Below, piece after piece: positions 35,065-46,221 of a stretch of DNA of 64,000 bases (its first letter is position 1; every line of letters begins with the position of its first letter). A model generated the notes under the pieces. The model had not been told where the DNA came from, did not search any database, and saw only the letters and a program-made list of their open reading frames with translations. Position numbers and translations under genes: made by a program. The DNA comes from Saccharicrinis sp. (lineage in GTDB: Bacteria > Bacteroidota > Bacteroidia > Bacteroidales > Marinilabiliaceae), in the NCBI GenBank assembly GCA_024635555.1, contig JAGXIO010000073.1, positions 1 to 64,000 of the forward strand. The letters are read 5' to 3'.

Positions 35065-35100
35065 GAAATTTATAGAGCATTTTTATGCCCTATAAATTTC
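35065..35100 (-). terminator. terminator overlapping the DPP-IV stop codon
   Basis: A 16-bp stem with one mismatch (arms 35065-35080 and 35085-35100, loop TTTT). On the minus strand it begins within the last codons of the S9 peptidase and is followed by a T-rich stretch. Confidence 0.65.
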
Positions 35101-37282
35101 TTTTTAGATAATCGCTCATCATTTGGTAAAGGTGCATTCGGGTGTTTCCTCCCCTAATATTGTGGTTGCGGTTGGGATAAACAAACATATCAAACTGCTT
35201 ACCTGCTTGCACCAACTGATCCACATATTCCATGGTATTTTGGAAATGAACATTGTCATCGGCAGTGCCGTGGATTAGGAACAGGCGTCCTGTTAGGTTC
35301 TCCGCCATGTTAATGGGGGAGTTTTCGTCGTATCCTTTGGCATTTTCCTGTGGCCTACGCATATATCGCTCGGTATAAACCGAATCGTAATAACGCCAGC
35401 TGGTGGACGGTGCTACTGCAATGCCCAGTTTAAATATTCCGTTGCCCTTGCTCAGACAACTGGCACTTATAAAGCCTCCATAGCTCCAACCCCATATGGC
35501 AATCCTTTCGGAATCGCAATAGCTTAGCGAACCCAAATATTTGGCGGCTTCAATCTGGTCGTCCGATTCAAGTTTACCGAGTTGCATATAAGTACTTTTC
35601 CTAAATTCCTGTCCCCGGGCTCCTGTTCCGCGTGGGTCAACGCATGCTACCAGATAACCTTCTGCAGCCAAATACTGTTCCCAGCCAATTTCCCAGCTAT
35701 CGGTTACCTCCTGCGAATTGGGGCCGCTATACTGTGTCATCAGAACAGGATATTTTTTGTTGGGGTCAAAGTTCAATGGTTTTACCATCCATCCGTTCAG
35801 CACAATACCCTCGGAGGTTTTAAACGTGAAAAATTCTTTGGGCGATATTTGATACTCCTTTATTTCATTTTTAAAATCAGCATTATCCTCCAATGTTCTA
35901 ATAAGCTTGCCGTCCTGATTGTGCAATGTTATCTGCCTAGGTATGGTGGTGTTTTGATAAGTATTTATAAAGTATTTAAAGCTATTGCTGAAAGCTGCCT
36001 CGTTGGTTCCTTTGTTTTCCGACAGCTTATATTTCTTTTTTCCGTTCAGGTCAACAGCGTAAATCTCTCGTTCCAAAGGTGAGTTTTGTGCAGCCTGGTA
36101 ATAAAGCATTTTCTTTTGGGAATCGTAACCATAAAATTCCATCACATCCCATTTTCCCTTAGTTATTTGCCTCACTTGCATACCGGCCATGGTGTATAGA
36201 TAAATATGATTATAACCGTCCATCTCGCCCACATAAATAAAATGCTTACCATCGTCTAAAAACGTCAGGTTATCTAATACCGTTTCCTCAACAAAGTATT
36301 TGTTTCGGTCGGTAAAAATATTTTTCGTTAAAGTGCTGGCGGTATTGGCAATAAGCAGGTCGAATTGATTTTGCAAACGGTTCATCTTCAAAATGCCCAG
36401 CATACCATCCTCGTGAGTCCAGCGTATGCGGGGGATATAATATTCTTCGGTATCCTTGATGGTCATGGTTTTGGTGGTGCGATTTTTAATGTTGAAAACG
36501 CACACACTCACCTCCGAGTTTGTTTCGCCGGCTTTGGGATATTTAAACATATATTCCCCCGGGTAAAGTGCATACTCCTCTAGCGCAGGATTGCTGCCTT
36601 TATATAACGGAAAAGAAAACTCCTTCACCTTGGATTCGTCGAAACGCACAAAAGCCAGTTCTGCGCTGTTGGGCGACCATTCCAAGGCCTTGTTGTAGCT
36701 AAATTCTTCTTCGTAAACCCAGTCGGGGATACCGTTTATTATCTTATTTATTTCGCCATCGTTGGTGATGGGTGCTACAGTGCCAAATCGTAGGTTACTG
36801 ATATATATATTGTTTTCTTTTACAAAGGCTACCATATAGCCATCGGGTGAAAAAGTAGCCACCTGCTGCTTACCACCTTCGGCTAGAGGCTTTATTTCTT
36901 TGCTCTTAAGGTCATATACATAAAAGTCGGCTGTGAAGGAACGACGGTATATATCTTTTTTATTGGTGTAAACCAATATTTTACTTTCGTTGTTGTTCAT
37001 TTCATAGCCTTCGATATTTTGGATTGGACAGTCTTCAATTTTCTCCAAATCCATCATCACACTTACCTGTTTGCCGGTAGCATAGGCGTACTTTACAATT
37101 TGCGTTGCGTTGTTTTCCAAGGTGGTGTAGTGAATACCATCGTTCATAGACTCTAGGCCACTGACTGATTTGGTGAGGAAAGTTTCGTTTTTATTGAGGT
37201 CTTCGAGTGTTACGGTTTTCTTTTGAGCCTGAAGGGTCAGTGGAAGCAAAAAGGCAACTAATATCAGTATCCTGTTCATCAT
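35090..37282 (-). CDS. S9 family peptidase, dipeptidyl peptidase IV type
   Basis: 730 residues with a signal peptide (1-19, ending LQAQ), an N-terminal beta-propeller (DPPIV_N, about 40-470) and a C-terminal alpha/beta-hydrolase (about 480-730). The catalytic triad is visible: Ser in WGWSYGG, Asp in HGTADDNVHF and His in NRNHNIRGG. The glutamate motif YEEEFSYNKALEW matches the DPP-IV site that binds the substrate N-terminus. It removes X-Pro/X-Ala dipeptides from peptides in the periplasm. A near-consensus promoter lies 50-80 nt upstream. Confidence 0.93.
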   Translation of the reverse strand: MMNRILILVAFLLPLTLQAQKKTVTLEDLNKNETFLTKSVSGLESMNDGIHYTTLENNATQIVKYAYATGKQVSVMMDLEKIEDCPIQNIEGYEMNNNESKILVYTNKKDIYRRSFTADFYVYDLKSKEIKPLAEGGKQQVATFSPDGYMVAFVKENNIYISNLRFGTVAPITNDGEINKIINGIPDWVYEEEFSYNKALEWSPNSAELAFVRFDESKVKEFSFPLYKGSNPALEEYALYPGEYMFKYPKAGETNSEVSVCVFNIKNRTTKTMTIKDTEEYYIPRIRWTHEDGMLGILKMNRLQNQFDLLIANTASTLTKNIFTDRNKYFVEETVLDNLTFLDDGKHFIYVGEMDGYNHIYLYTMAGMQVRQITKGKWDVMEFYGYDSQKKMLYYQAAQNSPLEREIYAVDLNGKKKYKLSENKGTNEAAFSNSFKYFINTYQNTTIPRQITLHNQDGKLIRTLEDNADFKNEIKEYQISPKEFFTFKTSEGIVLNGWMVKPLNFDPNKKYPVLMTQYSGPNSQEVTDSWEIGWEQYLAAEGYLVACVDPRGTGARGQEFRKSTYMQLGKLESDDQIEAAKYLGSLSYCDSERIAIWGWSYGGFISASCLSKGNGIFKLGIAVAPSTSWRYYDSVYTERYMRRPQENAKGYDENSPINMAENLTGRLFLIHGTADDNVHFQNTMEYVDQLVQAGKQFDMFVYPNRNHNIRGGNTRMHLYQMMSDYLKRNL

Positions 37283-37329
37283 ATATGTGTTAGTTGAGTG
37301 TGTTGGTTGATGTGTGTTTATTAATTAAG

Positions 37330-37360
37330 CAAAACTATAAAAAACAAATGCTTTTACAAA
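37330..37360 (-). promoter_or_regulatory. Bacteroidetes-consensus promoter of the DPP-IV gene
   Basis: On the minus strand TTTG (37357-37360), 19 nt, then TAGTTTTG (37330-37337). This matches the TTTG-N19-TAnnTTTG consensus exactly and leaves a ~40-nt leader. Confidence 0.6.
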
Positions 37361-37388
37361 TTGCGGATGGGAGTGATTTGTAAATAAA

Positions 37389-37419
37389 AAGGCCGATACG
37401 AAAAAATCGTATCGGCCTT
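37389..37419 (-). terminator. groESL terminator
   Basis: A perfect 13-bp stem (AAGGCCGATACGA, arms 37389-37401 and 37407-37419, loop of five A) with a T tract on both strands. It lies about 210 nt after groEL and can also insulate the DPP-IV promoter. Confidence 0.75.
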
Positions 37420-37544
37420 AACTTTTTTTCGAGACTTCCTAAATCTTAAAGTCTCTTCCCGCCCATAATAAATTTAAAGCGGCGGGATGTCGCTTTGCTC
37501 CATATCTCAAAATCTCAGAGTCTCCTGCATTATACCGATTAGTA

Positions 37545-37587
37545 TTCAAATTAGCCCTAAGTTCATACTTCTCTTAGGGCTTTTGAA
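37545..37587. repeat. second stem-loop downstream of groEL
   Basis: AGCCCTAAG (37553-37561) pairs with CTTAGGGCT (37573-37581), extended by TTCAAA/TTTGAA. It begins about 40 nt after the groEL stop without a T tract on the groEL strand. It may protect the mRNA 3' end. With the terminator it accounts for the 345-nt gap 37283-37627. Confidence 0.5.
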
Positions 37588-37627
37588 TATCTATCGGCAT
37601 AACAGCGGATATAAATTCATGGCGCTG

Positions 37628-39271
<1,644 letters not shown>

Positions 39272-39310
39272 TTAAGCTTTATCTTGTTACTTAATTACCT
39301 TGTTATTCAA

Positions 39311-39589
39311 TTACTTAATAAATAATACGTCCGTTTGAGAAATCAACAGATAGTCTGTACCCTCAATGTTTAATTCCGTTCCGGCATATTTTCCGTAAAG
39401 AACCACATCGCCAACGCTAACTTCCATTTTCTCATCCTTTTTTTCAGCTCCTACTAAAATTACTTCACCTAGAAGTGGCTTTTCTTTAGCCGAATCAGGA
39501 ATAATAATTCCACTTGCGGTTTTAGTTTCTGCTGCCTGGGGTTTTACCAGAACTTTACCGGCAAGCACTTTTCCTTTTACTTGTGACAT
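39311..39589 (-). CDS. groES: co-chaperonin GroES (10 kDa)
   Basis: A 92-residue GroES lid protein. Typical parts are GKVLVKPQAAETKTASGIIIP (mobile loop region) and VGDVVLYGKYAGTELN near the C-terminus. It is the first gene of the groES-groEL operon. The 282-nt upstream region 39590-39871 contains the secG terminator at its far end; I did not see a convincing TAnnTTTG box or a CIRCE repeat in it. Confidence 0.97.
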   Translation of the reverse strand: MSQVKGKVLAGKVLVKPQAAETKTASGIIIPDSAKEKPLLGEVILVGAEKKDEKMEVSVGDVVLYGKYAGTELNIEGTDYLLISQTDVLFIK

Positions 39590-39818
39590 ATTGTAAATGA
39601 TTTAAATGTTAAACAATTTGTTATTGTGATGGGCTTTTTCCATAAACTGTGCCATTGGCAAAAAAAGCCTTTTTTTCAGTTTCGTACTGACATTATAGCA
39701 TAATGTGGACACGGGGAAATGTAGTTGGTAGTATATCTTGACACAATTGACAACAATCGGCCAATATCCAACGCATACCTTAAGGTGATATAGGTTGTTT
39801 AAAAGTATCAGCATAAAA

Positions 39819-39848
39819 AAAGTGCCGGTATAAATAAACCGGCACTTT
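39819..39848 (-). terminator. terminator after secG
   Basis: A perfect 11-bp stem (AAAGTGCCGGT, arms 39819-39829 and 39838-39848) followed by a T tract on the minus strand, about 25 nt after the secG stop. T-rich flanks on the plus strand make it bidirectional. Confidence 0.8.
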
Positions 39849-39871
39849 AATATTTTTTAAAAGAATACTTA

Positions 39872-40231
39872 TTAATTCTCGGAGCCATTGCCATCCTCGG
39901 TAGAAGAGGCATCACTTCCACCAGCAGAGGGAAAGTTAGGCAGTTCGGTTTGGGGTTGCGAAATTTGGTTCAGTTTGTCATCCAAATCTGAATCTCCGGT
40001 AACACCTGGTTTTTCGAGAGCCATTACTGCAACTAATGACAGTACCAGTAGCCCACCGGCTAAATACCAAGTTGCTTTTCCTAAAAAGTCGGTTGTTTTA
40101 CGTACACCCATTATTTGGTTCGATGCAGAAAAGTTTGAAGCTAAGCCGCCCCCTTTGGAATCCTGAACCAAAACGATGAGTATTAATGCAAGGCTTACAA
40201 TGATTACTAATGCAGATACAACTGGATACAT
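39872..40231 (-). CDS. secG: preprotein translocase subunit SecG
   Basis: A 119-residue inner-membrane protein with two transmembrane helices (about 5-22 and 52-72) joined by the SecG-type loop VQDSKGGGLASNFSASNQIMG. A charged Ser/Asp/Glu-rich C-terminal tail is common in Bacteroidetes SecG. It stimulates SecYEG protein export. It is the last gene of the run lptE / TPR protein / secG, 20 nt after the TPR gene, and is closed by a strong terminator. Confidence 0.92.
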   Translation of the reverse strand: MYPVVSALVIIVSLALILIVLVQDSKGGGLASNFSASNQIMGVRKTTDFLGKATWYLAGGLLVLSLVAVMALEKPGVTGDSDLDDKLNQISQPQTELPNFPSAGGSDASSTEDGNGSEN

Positions 40232-40251
40232 ATCTTTTTGTTATTTAAATA

Positions 40252-41154
40252 TTAATTTTCTTTTAACTCCGTAATTCGACGTGCAAAGTAAACACTTTTT
40301 TCAGGATATTTCAAGGTTAATTTTTCAAAAATTGCAACCGCTTTATTTTTATGCCCTTGTTTGATATATATATTGGCCAATGTTTCGGATAAAATCTCCT
40401 CTTGCGGGTCAGTATTTTTTTGCTCTAAGTCGGGTTCTTTTATCTTTTTATCCGAAATAGATGTCGTTTCAGGTTTGGCACTCAGAAAGTTATCAATCAA
40501 ATCCATTCCTTTTTTCCTGTGTTCTGTTCCCTCTCCTTTTTGCTGAGGTGAAGCGTAATGCATGATATGCAGCCAATCGGAAAAAGAACGATTTTCGTCG
40601 GGGTTAACTTCTAATTCGCTTACTTTAGGTAAGGAATAGCCTTGCGAAGATGTTATCTCATAATCCAAAAGGTCAGCCGACGGAAATAAAATATTTTCAT
40701 TTTCGTCTTCATTTTTTTGTGTACGTGTTGAATTGGCCGAAAAACGATATGAATTACCATTGTCGTCGGTGAGCTCGTCCGCAGCGTTCAGGTAATTTTC
40801 GGTAGTAGTCTGCGGTGCATCTGGTTCAATAGAGATTGGTGCTTTTTCTGTTTTAATTGGTGCTTGTATCTCGGTTTTATCTTCATCAGATTCGTTACAA
40901 TCAGCTTCTGCCATCGATTTGATTGGCTTGTTGATGAGCTGATACAGTTTTGAGCGATCGGCAATAAATGCCGCACCTGTTTTTAATTCACTATTGTATT
41001 TAATACTGTCGAGCAGGTGTAAGTTTTTAAGCCACAGCATTCTTCCTATCTGAAAAAATGGATATTCTTCGAGAATCTCCTTAAGCTCTGTTAAGGTGTT
41101 TACATTGAGCTGGTCAGGATTTTTTATGATTTCTATAAATTGCTTTTTGTTCAT
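40252..41154 (-). CDS. conserved TPR-like protein between lptE and secG
   Basis: A 300-residue, acidic, cytoplasmic protein. Residues 1-80 (KKQFIEIIKNPDQLNVNTLTELKE...EYPFFQIGRML) form a conserved helical head. The middle is low complexity (Glu, Asp, Thr, Asn rich). The last ~45 residues (ETLANIYIKQGHKNKAVAIFEKL) form one or two TPR helices. No function is known to me. Its place between lptE and secG recurs in Bacteroidetes and suggests a link to envelope biogenesis. It starts 4 nt after lptE. Confidence 0.8.
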   Translation of the reverse strand: MNKKQFIEIIKNPDQLNVNTLTELKEILEEYPFFQIGRMLWLKNLHLLDSIKYNSELKTGAAFIADRSKLYQLINKPIKSMAEADCNESDEDKTEIQAPIKTEKAPISIEPDAPQTTTENYLNAADELTDDNGNSYRFSANSTRTQKNEDENENILFPSADLLDYEITSSQGYSLPKVSELEVNPDENRSFSDWLHIMHYASPQQKGEGTEHRKKGMDLIDNFLSAKPETTSISDKKIKEPDLEQKNTDPQEEILSETLANIYIKQGHKNKAVAIFEKLTLKYPEKSVYFARRITELKEN

Positions 41155-41158
41155 TCTG

Positions 41159-41659
41159 TTACCAATCCGAAAAGGCTTTGTTAAAAATGTCTTCTGTTAA
41201 CTGCTCTATGATTTGGGTAGTTAGCTCACCCTCAATGTCGTTTATGTTTCTTTCGCTTGGATAATCTTCGTAGGCGCTAAACTGCGATTCCCAATTATTT
41301 TTTGGATCTTTAAAATTCCGATACCTCACTTTAACCGTTACTGTTAGCCGCGTTTCGGCCGATATTGCATCTGCTTGGATGGCCATGGGACGAATGCTGT
41401 ACCCTGTTATTTCACCTGAAAAATCGATGTCGGCATTTTTAGTTTCCAAAACCAATCTCGATTCGCGGGTAACCCTGTCCTTTAGGGCTTCGGTAAAACT
41501 TTGGCTCATGGTAGGGTTAATCAAAGGAGCTCTGTTTTCGAAATATTGTACCGTAAAAGTTTTTAGGTTTTCAGGTACCGATGAGCCTTTTAAGGTAAAC
41601 CTAACCGAACAGGCCGAGAGTACTCCAATAAGAGCGATATATAGCAGTAGTTGTTTCAT
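41159..41659 (-). CDS. lptE: LptE-family lipoprotein (LPS transport)
   Basis: A 166-residue outer-membrane lipoprotein with signal peptide and lipobox LSAC (C17). Typical LptE-like features are TLKGSSVPENLKTFTVQYFENRAPL, the helical segment FTEALKDRVTRES and the beta-strands with YSIRPMAI. LptE plugs the LptD barrel that inserts LPS into the outer membrane. The gene is followed after 4 nt by the TPR gene and secG. Upstream lies the sigma-54 activator gene, with REP-like hairpins in between. Confidence 0.88.
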   Translation of the reverse strand: MKQLLLYIALIGVLSACSVRFTLKGSSVPENLKTFTVQYFENRAPLINPTMSQSFTEALKDRVTRESRLVLETKNADIDFSGEITGYSIRPMAIQADAISAETRLTVTVKVRYRNFKDPKNNWESQFSAYEDYPSERNINDIEGELTTQIIEQLTEDIFNKAFSDW

Positions 41660-41802
41660 TTTTTAAAATTTAGCAAAGCCTTTATAATCTATGCATTTTT
41701 CAATTATTCGTATTGCCGACCTAGTTATTTACGTCCTGTTGTCGAGGCAGGCGGTCATACCGATTTCATGTGTTTATAATTTATTTTTTTGCCACATAGC
41801 CT

Positions 41803-41844
41803 CCCGCAATTCTGCGGGACAGGTCGCCCCGAACCTTCGGGGGC
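41803..41844. repeat. two adjacent REP-like hairpins
   Basis: CCCGCA/TGCGGG (41803-41818) and GCCCC/GGGGC (41826-41844, loop GAACCTTC), separated by 7 nt, lie between lptE and the sigma-54 activator. Neither is followed by a T tract on the minus strand. Confidence 0.55.
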
Positions 41845-41857
41845 TCGTTTCATATGC

Positions 41858-43123
41858 TTAGTTGGGAATGCTGTGTTCTTTTATTTTTCTATACAGCGTT
41901 CGCTCTGATATGCCGAGCTCTTGTGCTGCATACTTGCGTTTGCCATTGTATTTGTCCAGCGCCTTTTTAATTAACTCTATCTCTTGCTCTTCCAACGACA
42001 GGGATTCTTCTACAAATTCTTCTGTATCTTCAATACTGTTGTGTTGGTTATCCTCTGGTCTGTTTTTAATAATAAACGGTGTATCAGATCGTGTTGCTGG
42101 AGCTGTAGAGAAATCTTTGTCTTGATATAATTTTTGGATGATATTTGCATGTTCGCCTTTCGTATTTATATTCCCGTCTTGCTGTATCATTTCGAGCACC
42201 AATTTTTTTAGGTCGCCCATGTCCTTTTTCATGTCAAAAAGCACCTTGTACAATATCTCTCTTTCGTTGGCAAAGGATTTTTCGCCTGATGAGGATGATT
42301 CCATAATGGCCGGCAATTGTGCCCCTCCATTAAAAGGAATATATTTTTTCATTACCTCGCCGGTTATAATGCGATTTTCTTCGATAACAGATATTTGTTC
42401 CGTAATATTTTTTAGCTGACGAATATTTCCCGGCCAGCGATAGCGGTGCAAAAGTTCTTTGGCTTCGGGCTGAAGCTTAATAACGGGCATACGGTATTTG
42501 TCGGCAAAGTCGTGGGCGAATTTTCTGAATAAAAGATAGATATCTTCCGTTCTATCTCTTAAAGGTGGGATGGTGATGGGCACGCTACTTATGCGGTAGT
42601 ATAAATCCTCGCGGAACTTTCCTTCGCGTGTGGCATTTTCCATCATCACATTGGTGGCGGCAACTACACGTACATCGGTTTTTATGGTCTTAGATGAACC
42701 TACTTTAATAAATTCACCTGCCTCTAACACCCTTAATAATCTAACCTGAGTCGAGAGGGGAAGTTCTCCTATCTCGTCCAAAAATATGGTGCCGTTGTTG
42801 GCCTCCTCAAAATATCCTTTTCTGTCGGAGAGAGCACCGGTAAATGAACCTTTCTCGTGGCCAAATAGTTCAGAGTCGATGGTGCCCTCGGGTATGGCTC
42901 CGCAGTTAACGGCAATATAAGGGCCGTGCTTACGCGAGCTAAACTGATGTATAATCTTTGGAAAAACTTCCTTGCCTGTTCCACTTTCTCCGGTAATGAG
43001 CACCGTTAAATCCGTAGGAGCTACCTGAACGGCTACATCGATTGCCCGGTTGAGTCCATAGGAATTTCCGATAACACCGTATCGTTGTTTTATAGGTTGT
43101 ATCTCCATATATTTATCTGGCAT
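41858..43123 (-). CDS. sigma-54-dependent transcriptional activator (AAA+, Fis-type HTH), without receiver domain
   Basis: A 421-residue NtrC-class activator. The AAA+ domain (about 15-245) carries Walker A GESGTGKE, a GSFTGA loop (the GAFTGA variant that contacts sigma-54), Walker B FLDEIGEL and the arginine-finger region. A middle linker is acidic and low complexity. The C-terminal Fis-like HTH is [36 protein letters not shown]. No N-terminal receiver or sensor domain is present, so activity is set by level or by partners. ATGs at 43123 and 43108 are both possible. It heads the lptE / TPR / secG run; its link to LPS export is by position only. Confidence 0.9.
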   Translation of the reverse strand: MPDKYMEIQPIKQRYGVIGNSYGLNRAIDVAVQVAPTDLTVLITGESGTGKEVFPKIIHQFSSRKHGPYIAVNCGAIPEGTIDSELFGHEKGSFTGALSDRKGYFEEANNGTIFLDEIGELPLSTQVRLLRVLEAGEFIKVGSSKTIKTDVRVVAATNVMMENATREGKFREDLYYRISSVPITIPPLRDRTEDIYLLFRKFAHDFADKYRMPVIKLQPEAKELLHRYRWPGNIRQLKNITEQISVIEENRIITGEVMKKYIPFNGGAQLPAIMESSSSGEKSFANEREILYKVLFDMKKDMGDLKKLVLEMIQQDGNINTKGEHANIIQKLYQDKDFSTAPATRSDTPFIIKNRPEDNQHNSIEDTEEFVEESLSLEEQEIELIKKALDKYNGKRKYAAQELGISERTLYRKIKEHSIPN

Positions 43124-43161
43124 TAAAAATCAACTCATGAAATTTTTTCAGTAAACTCTGA

Positions 43162-43197
43162 CAAAGTTACAATTCTCTGAACAATTAATAGTGCAAA
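43162..43197 (-). promoter_or_regulatory. candidate promoter of the sigma-54 activator gene
   Basis: TAACTTTG (43162-43169, minus strand) matches the -7 consensus about 40 nt before the first ATG. TTTG at 43194-43197 may be the -33 element, though the 24-nt spacing is long. Confidence 0.4.
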
Positions 43198-43320
43198 TAA
43201 AATATCAAATATTTTTTAAAAATAGGAGGTATGCCAAAATGTGTTGTTATATTAGGTTTCTTTGTATTGGATTAGAGATAATTCAACATCAAAAAACAAA
43301 CTACATCTTATTATTATATT

Positions 43321-45336
43321 ATGGAAACACCAAATTTTGTAAAAAGCGACTCTTGGTTAAAGCCTTTTGAGACAGCTATTAAAAACAGGATTCAGCATTA
43401 TCAGGCTAAGCTTTCCGAAATCGATGGCATCTTTGGCGATATATATAAAATGGCCGGAGGATTTGATTACTATGGCCTCCATGATGTTGGAGAGGCCTAT
43501 CGTTTGCGTGAGTGGGCACCCAACGCCACAAAATTATTTTTAATTGGTGATTTTAGCAAGTGGCTTTGCGATAGTAAATATGAGTTTGAGAAAAAGGAAA
43601 ATGGGAATTGGGAGATTTTTATCTCCAAATCGGATTTAAAACATGGTGAGTTGTTTAAGCTGCACATGTTTTGGCCGGGAGGCGATGACCTGCGTTTGCC
43701 TTCGCATATTAACCGAGTGGTGCAAGATGATAAAACCAAAATATTCAGTGCCCAGATATGGCAACCTCAGGAGGAATTTAAATGGGACGATAAGGATTTT
43801 ATACCCCAGATAAACCCACTACTTGTATATGAGGGGCATGTAGGCATGTCGTCGGAAGAGGAAAAAGTTAATTCCTTTAACGAGTTTAAAACGGAGGTGC
43901 TGCCGCGCATTATTAAAGCTGGATACACCACCATACAGCTTATGGCCATTCAGGAACATCCGTATTACGGTAGTTTTGGTTACCACGTTTCTAATTACTT
44001 TGCTGTTTCGTCGCGTTTTGGAACGCCCGAAGAGCTTAAGGATTTGATTAACGAGGCACATAAAAATGGCATTGCGGTTATTATGGATATTGTCCATTCA
44101 CATGCCGTAAAAAACAGAGAAGAAGGATTGGCATTTTTTGATGGTACCGTATATCAGTATTTTCACGATGGCCCCAAAGGAGAGCATCCCGCCTGGGACA
44201 GCAAATGCTTTAATTACGGAAAAAACGAAGTGCTTCAGTTTTTGCTATCTAACTGCCGTTATTGGATTGAGGAGTATCACTTTGATGGTTTCCGTTTTGA
44301 TGGGATTACCAGTATGTTGTATACGCATCATGGTTTGGAGTATGCTTTTGCCTCGTATGCCGATTATTTTACCGGCACTTTAGATTTCGACGCCACAACG
44401 TATCTTACCCTCGCTAATCAACTTATTCATCATATAAAACCCAATGCCATTAGTGTGGCTGAGGATATGAGTGGCTTGCCGGGTTTGGCTTGTGATATCG
44501 ATAATGGCGGAATTGGTTTCGACTATCGCCTATCCATGGGGGTACCTGATTTTTGGATTAAATTGATAAAAGATTATGCCGATGAAAACTGGAACGTCGG
44601 ACAAATGTTCCATGAACTATCGCAGCACCGTTACGAGGAAAAAACAATATCCTACGCCGAGTCGCACGATCAGGCTCTGGTGGGCGATAAAACTATTTTT
44701 TTCCGTTTGGTAGATAAGGAGATGTACGATAAGATGGGTGTGTCGACGCAAAGCCTGGTTGTGGATCGAGGAATAGCTTTGCACAAGATGATTCGTTTGG
44801 CCACCTTGTCAACAGCCTACGGCGGATACCTTAATTTTATGGGCAACGAGTTTGGTCATCCCGAGTGGATAGATTTTCCAAGGGAGGGCAATGGCTGGTC
44901 GCATAAATATGCACGGCGACAATGGGCTTTAATGGAGAATAAAGAACTCAAATTCAAGTACCTGGCAGCATTTGATCGAGCAATGATCAAAAAAGCTAAA
45001 TCGGACTACCTACTTGATAATGAACCATGTTATGGTGTCAATATAAACGAAGCCGACCAATTAATGTGTTTTAAACGTGGGAGATTCTATTTTATATTTA
45101 ATTGGTCGCCTACCAACTCCTATACCGATTACGGAATTTTTACTGATGCGGGTAAATATAAGATAGTGCTTAGTACAGACAATGTGGAGTTTGGAGGGTT
45201 TGGCAATGTAGATGAGTCGCTTACTTATTTTGCCGAGCGTATACCTTTTAATAGCGGTCAGTATCAACTTAAGCTTTACATCCCTGCCCGTACAGCATTT
45301 GTGATGGAACGGCTGCCAACCAAGAGGGTGCATTAG
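43321..45336 (+). CDS. glgB: 1,4-alpha-glucan branching enzyme (GH13, eukaryote-like)
   Basis: A 671-residue glycogen branching enzyme that makes alpha-1,6 branches. The N-terminal CBM48 domain (about 50-150, REWAPNATKLFLIGDFSKW) precedes the GH13 barrel with nucleophile Asp in DGFRFDGITSML, acid/base Glu in SVAEDMSG and transition-state Asp in YAESHDQALVGDK. The sequence resembles the GH13_8 (eukaryotic and Bacteroidetes) branch more than E. coli GlgB. It lies on the opposite strand and ~9 kb from the other glycogen genes, with the SiaABC-like cluster between. Confidence 0.92.
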   Translation: METPNFVKSDSWLKPFETAIKNRIQHYQAKLSEIDGIFGDIYKMAGGFDYYGLHDVGEAYRLREWAPNATKLFLIGDFSKWLCDSKYEFEKKENGNWEIFISKSDLKHGELFKLHMFWPGGDDLRLPSHINRVVQDDKTKIFSAQIWQPQEEFKWDDKDFIPQINPLLVYEGHVGMSSEEEKVNSFNEFKTEVLPRIIKAGYTTIQLMAIQEHPYYGSFGYHVSNYFAVSSRFGTPEELKDLINEAHKNGIAVIMDIVHSHAVKNREEGLAFFDGTVYQYFHDGPKGEHPAWDSKCFNYGKNEVLQFLLSNCRYWIEEYHFDGFRFDGITSMLYTHHGLEYAFASYADYFTGTLDFDATTYLTLANQLIHHIKPNAISVAEDMSGLPGLACDIDNGGIGFDYRLSMGVPDFWIKLIKDYADENWNVGQMFHELSQHRYEEKTISYAESHDQALVGDKTIFFRLVDKEMYDKMGVSTQSLVVDRGIALHKMIRLATLSTAYGGYLNFMGNEFGHPEWIDFPREGNGWSHKYARRQWALMENKELKFKYLAAFDRAMIKKAKSDYLLDNEPCYGVNINEADQLMCFKRGRFYFIFNWSPTNSYTDYGIFTDAGKYKIVLSTDNVEFGGFGNVDESLTYFAERIPFNSGQYQLKLYIPARTAFVMERLPTKRVH

Positions 45337-45344
45337 TTTTAATA

Positions 45345-45560
45345 GCGGACATCACGCCGTTGGCGCTTCGATTGGAACGGTACATTAACCTATCCCTTGC
45401 AGGATAGGCTAATGACCACACCCCTTCGGGGCTATAAAAATGGCCATGCGAATAGGTTTGTAAAATCAGTGTCAATATATCGACTTGCTCTTAGCACCAA
45501 CGGTGCGTAGTCATTAGCATAGGGTTTAGTCGGTGCAGCAGGCAAGCCATATGATTTATT
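45345..45560 (+). repeat. left ~200-bp direct repeat flanking the RAYT gene
   Basis: Begins GGACATCACGCCGTTGGCG at 45347 and contains AAAAATGGCCATGC, TCTGTAAAATCAGTGT-like text and AGCACCAACGGTGCGTAGTC. The same order recurs ~878 bp downstream at the right of the transposase gene, at roughly 75-80% identity by eye. GCACCAACGGTGC-like units recur again at about 45571 and 45660. Confidence 0.7.
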
Positions 45561-45725
45561 TACGTATTACCCACAGCACCAAAGGTGTGTAGTCATTAGC
45601 ATAGGGTGTAATCGGCTATGCCGATTACACCCTATGATTTTACAATAATGTAAATAAGCACCAACGGTGTGATGTCATTGCCATATCAATTGCATTATGT
45701 AATACTAACCATTAAAATTACCACT

Positions 45726-46178
45726 ATGCCTCAATCCCTCGTTTACAACTACATGCACATCGTATTCAGTACAAAAGATCGCTATCCTTTTATCGATGAG
45801 CATATCGATGATGAGCTTTTCAAATATCTGGGGGGAACGTCCAGAGAGATGGAATGCAAACCAATCATAGTGGGAGGTACACACGACCACGTTCATTTGC
45901 TTGTGCTCCTATCTCAAAAAATTGCTTTAATGAAATTGATAGAAACCATCAAAAGTCACTCCTCTAATTGGATTAAAACAAAAGGTGCAAACTATAAAAA
46001 CTTCTACTGGCAGAGGGGATATGGTGGGTTCTCGGTAAATCCCACAGAAATAGAGATAGTGCAAAAATATATTCTAAACCAACGAGATCACCATCGAAAT
46101 ATTTCGTTTAAAGATGAGTATAGGGGATTTTTGAAAAAGTATGACATTCCCTACGACGAAAGATATGTTTGGGATTAG
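45726..46178 (+). CDS. REP-associated tyrosine transposase (IS200/IS605-like Y1 family)
   Basis: A 150-residue Y1 single-strand transposase: start MPQSLVYNYMHIVFSTKDR, the metal-binding HUH motif in THDHVHLLV, and the catalytic Tyr in IVQKYILNQ on helix 4. RAYTs act on REP palindromes and normally remain single-copy per locus. The ATG at 45726 is chosen over 45669 because MPQSL is the conserved start. No TnpB partner is present. Directly repeated REP-rich segments flank it on both sides. Confidence 0.88.
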   Translation: MPQSLVYNYMHIVFSTKDRYPFIDEHIDDELFKYLGGTSREMECKPIIVGGTHDHVHLLVLLSQKIALMKLIETIKSHSSNWIKTKGANYKNFYWQRGYGGFSVNPTEIEIVQKYILNQRDHHRNISFKDEYRGFLKKYDIPYDERYVWD

Positions 46179-46221
46179 CAGCCGACGGCAGTATTATAGT
46201 TGTGTTAAGATTAGATTTCAT

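Noticed and set aside
39590..39871. CIRCE/HrcA operator before groES
   Set aside because: No TTAGCACTC-N9-GAGTGCTAA-like repeat was found in the upstream region.
41803..41844. The hairpins as a terminator of the sigma-54 activator
   Set aside because: No T tract follows on the transcribed strand, and the stems resemble REP palindromes seen elsewhere in the window.
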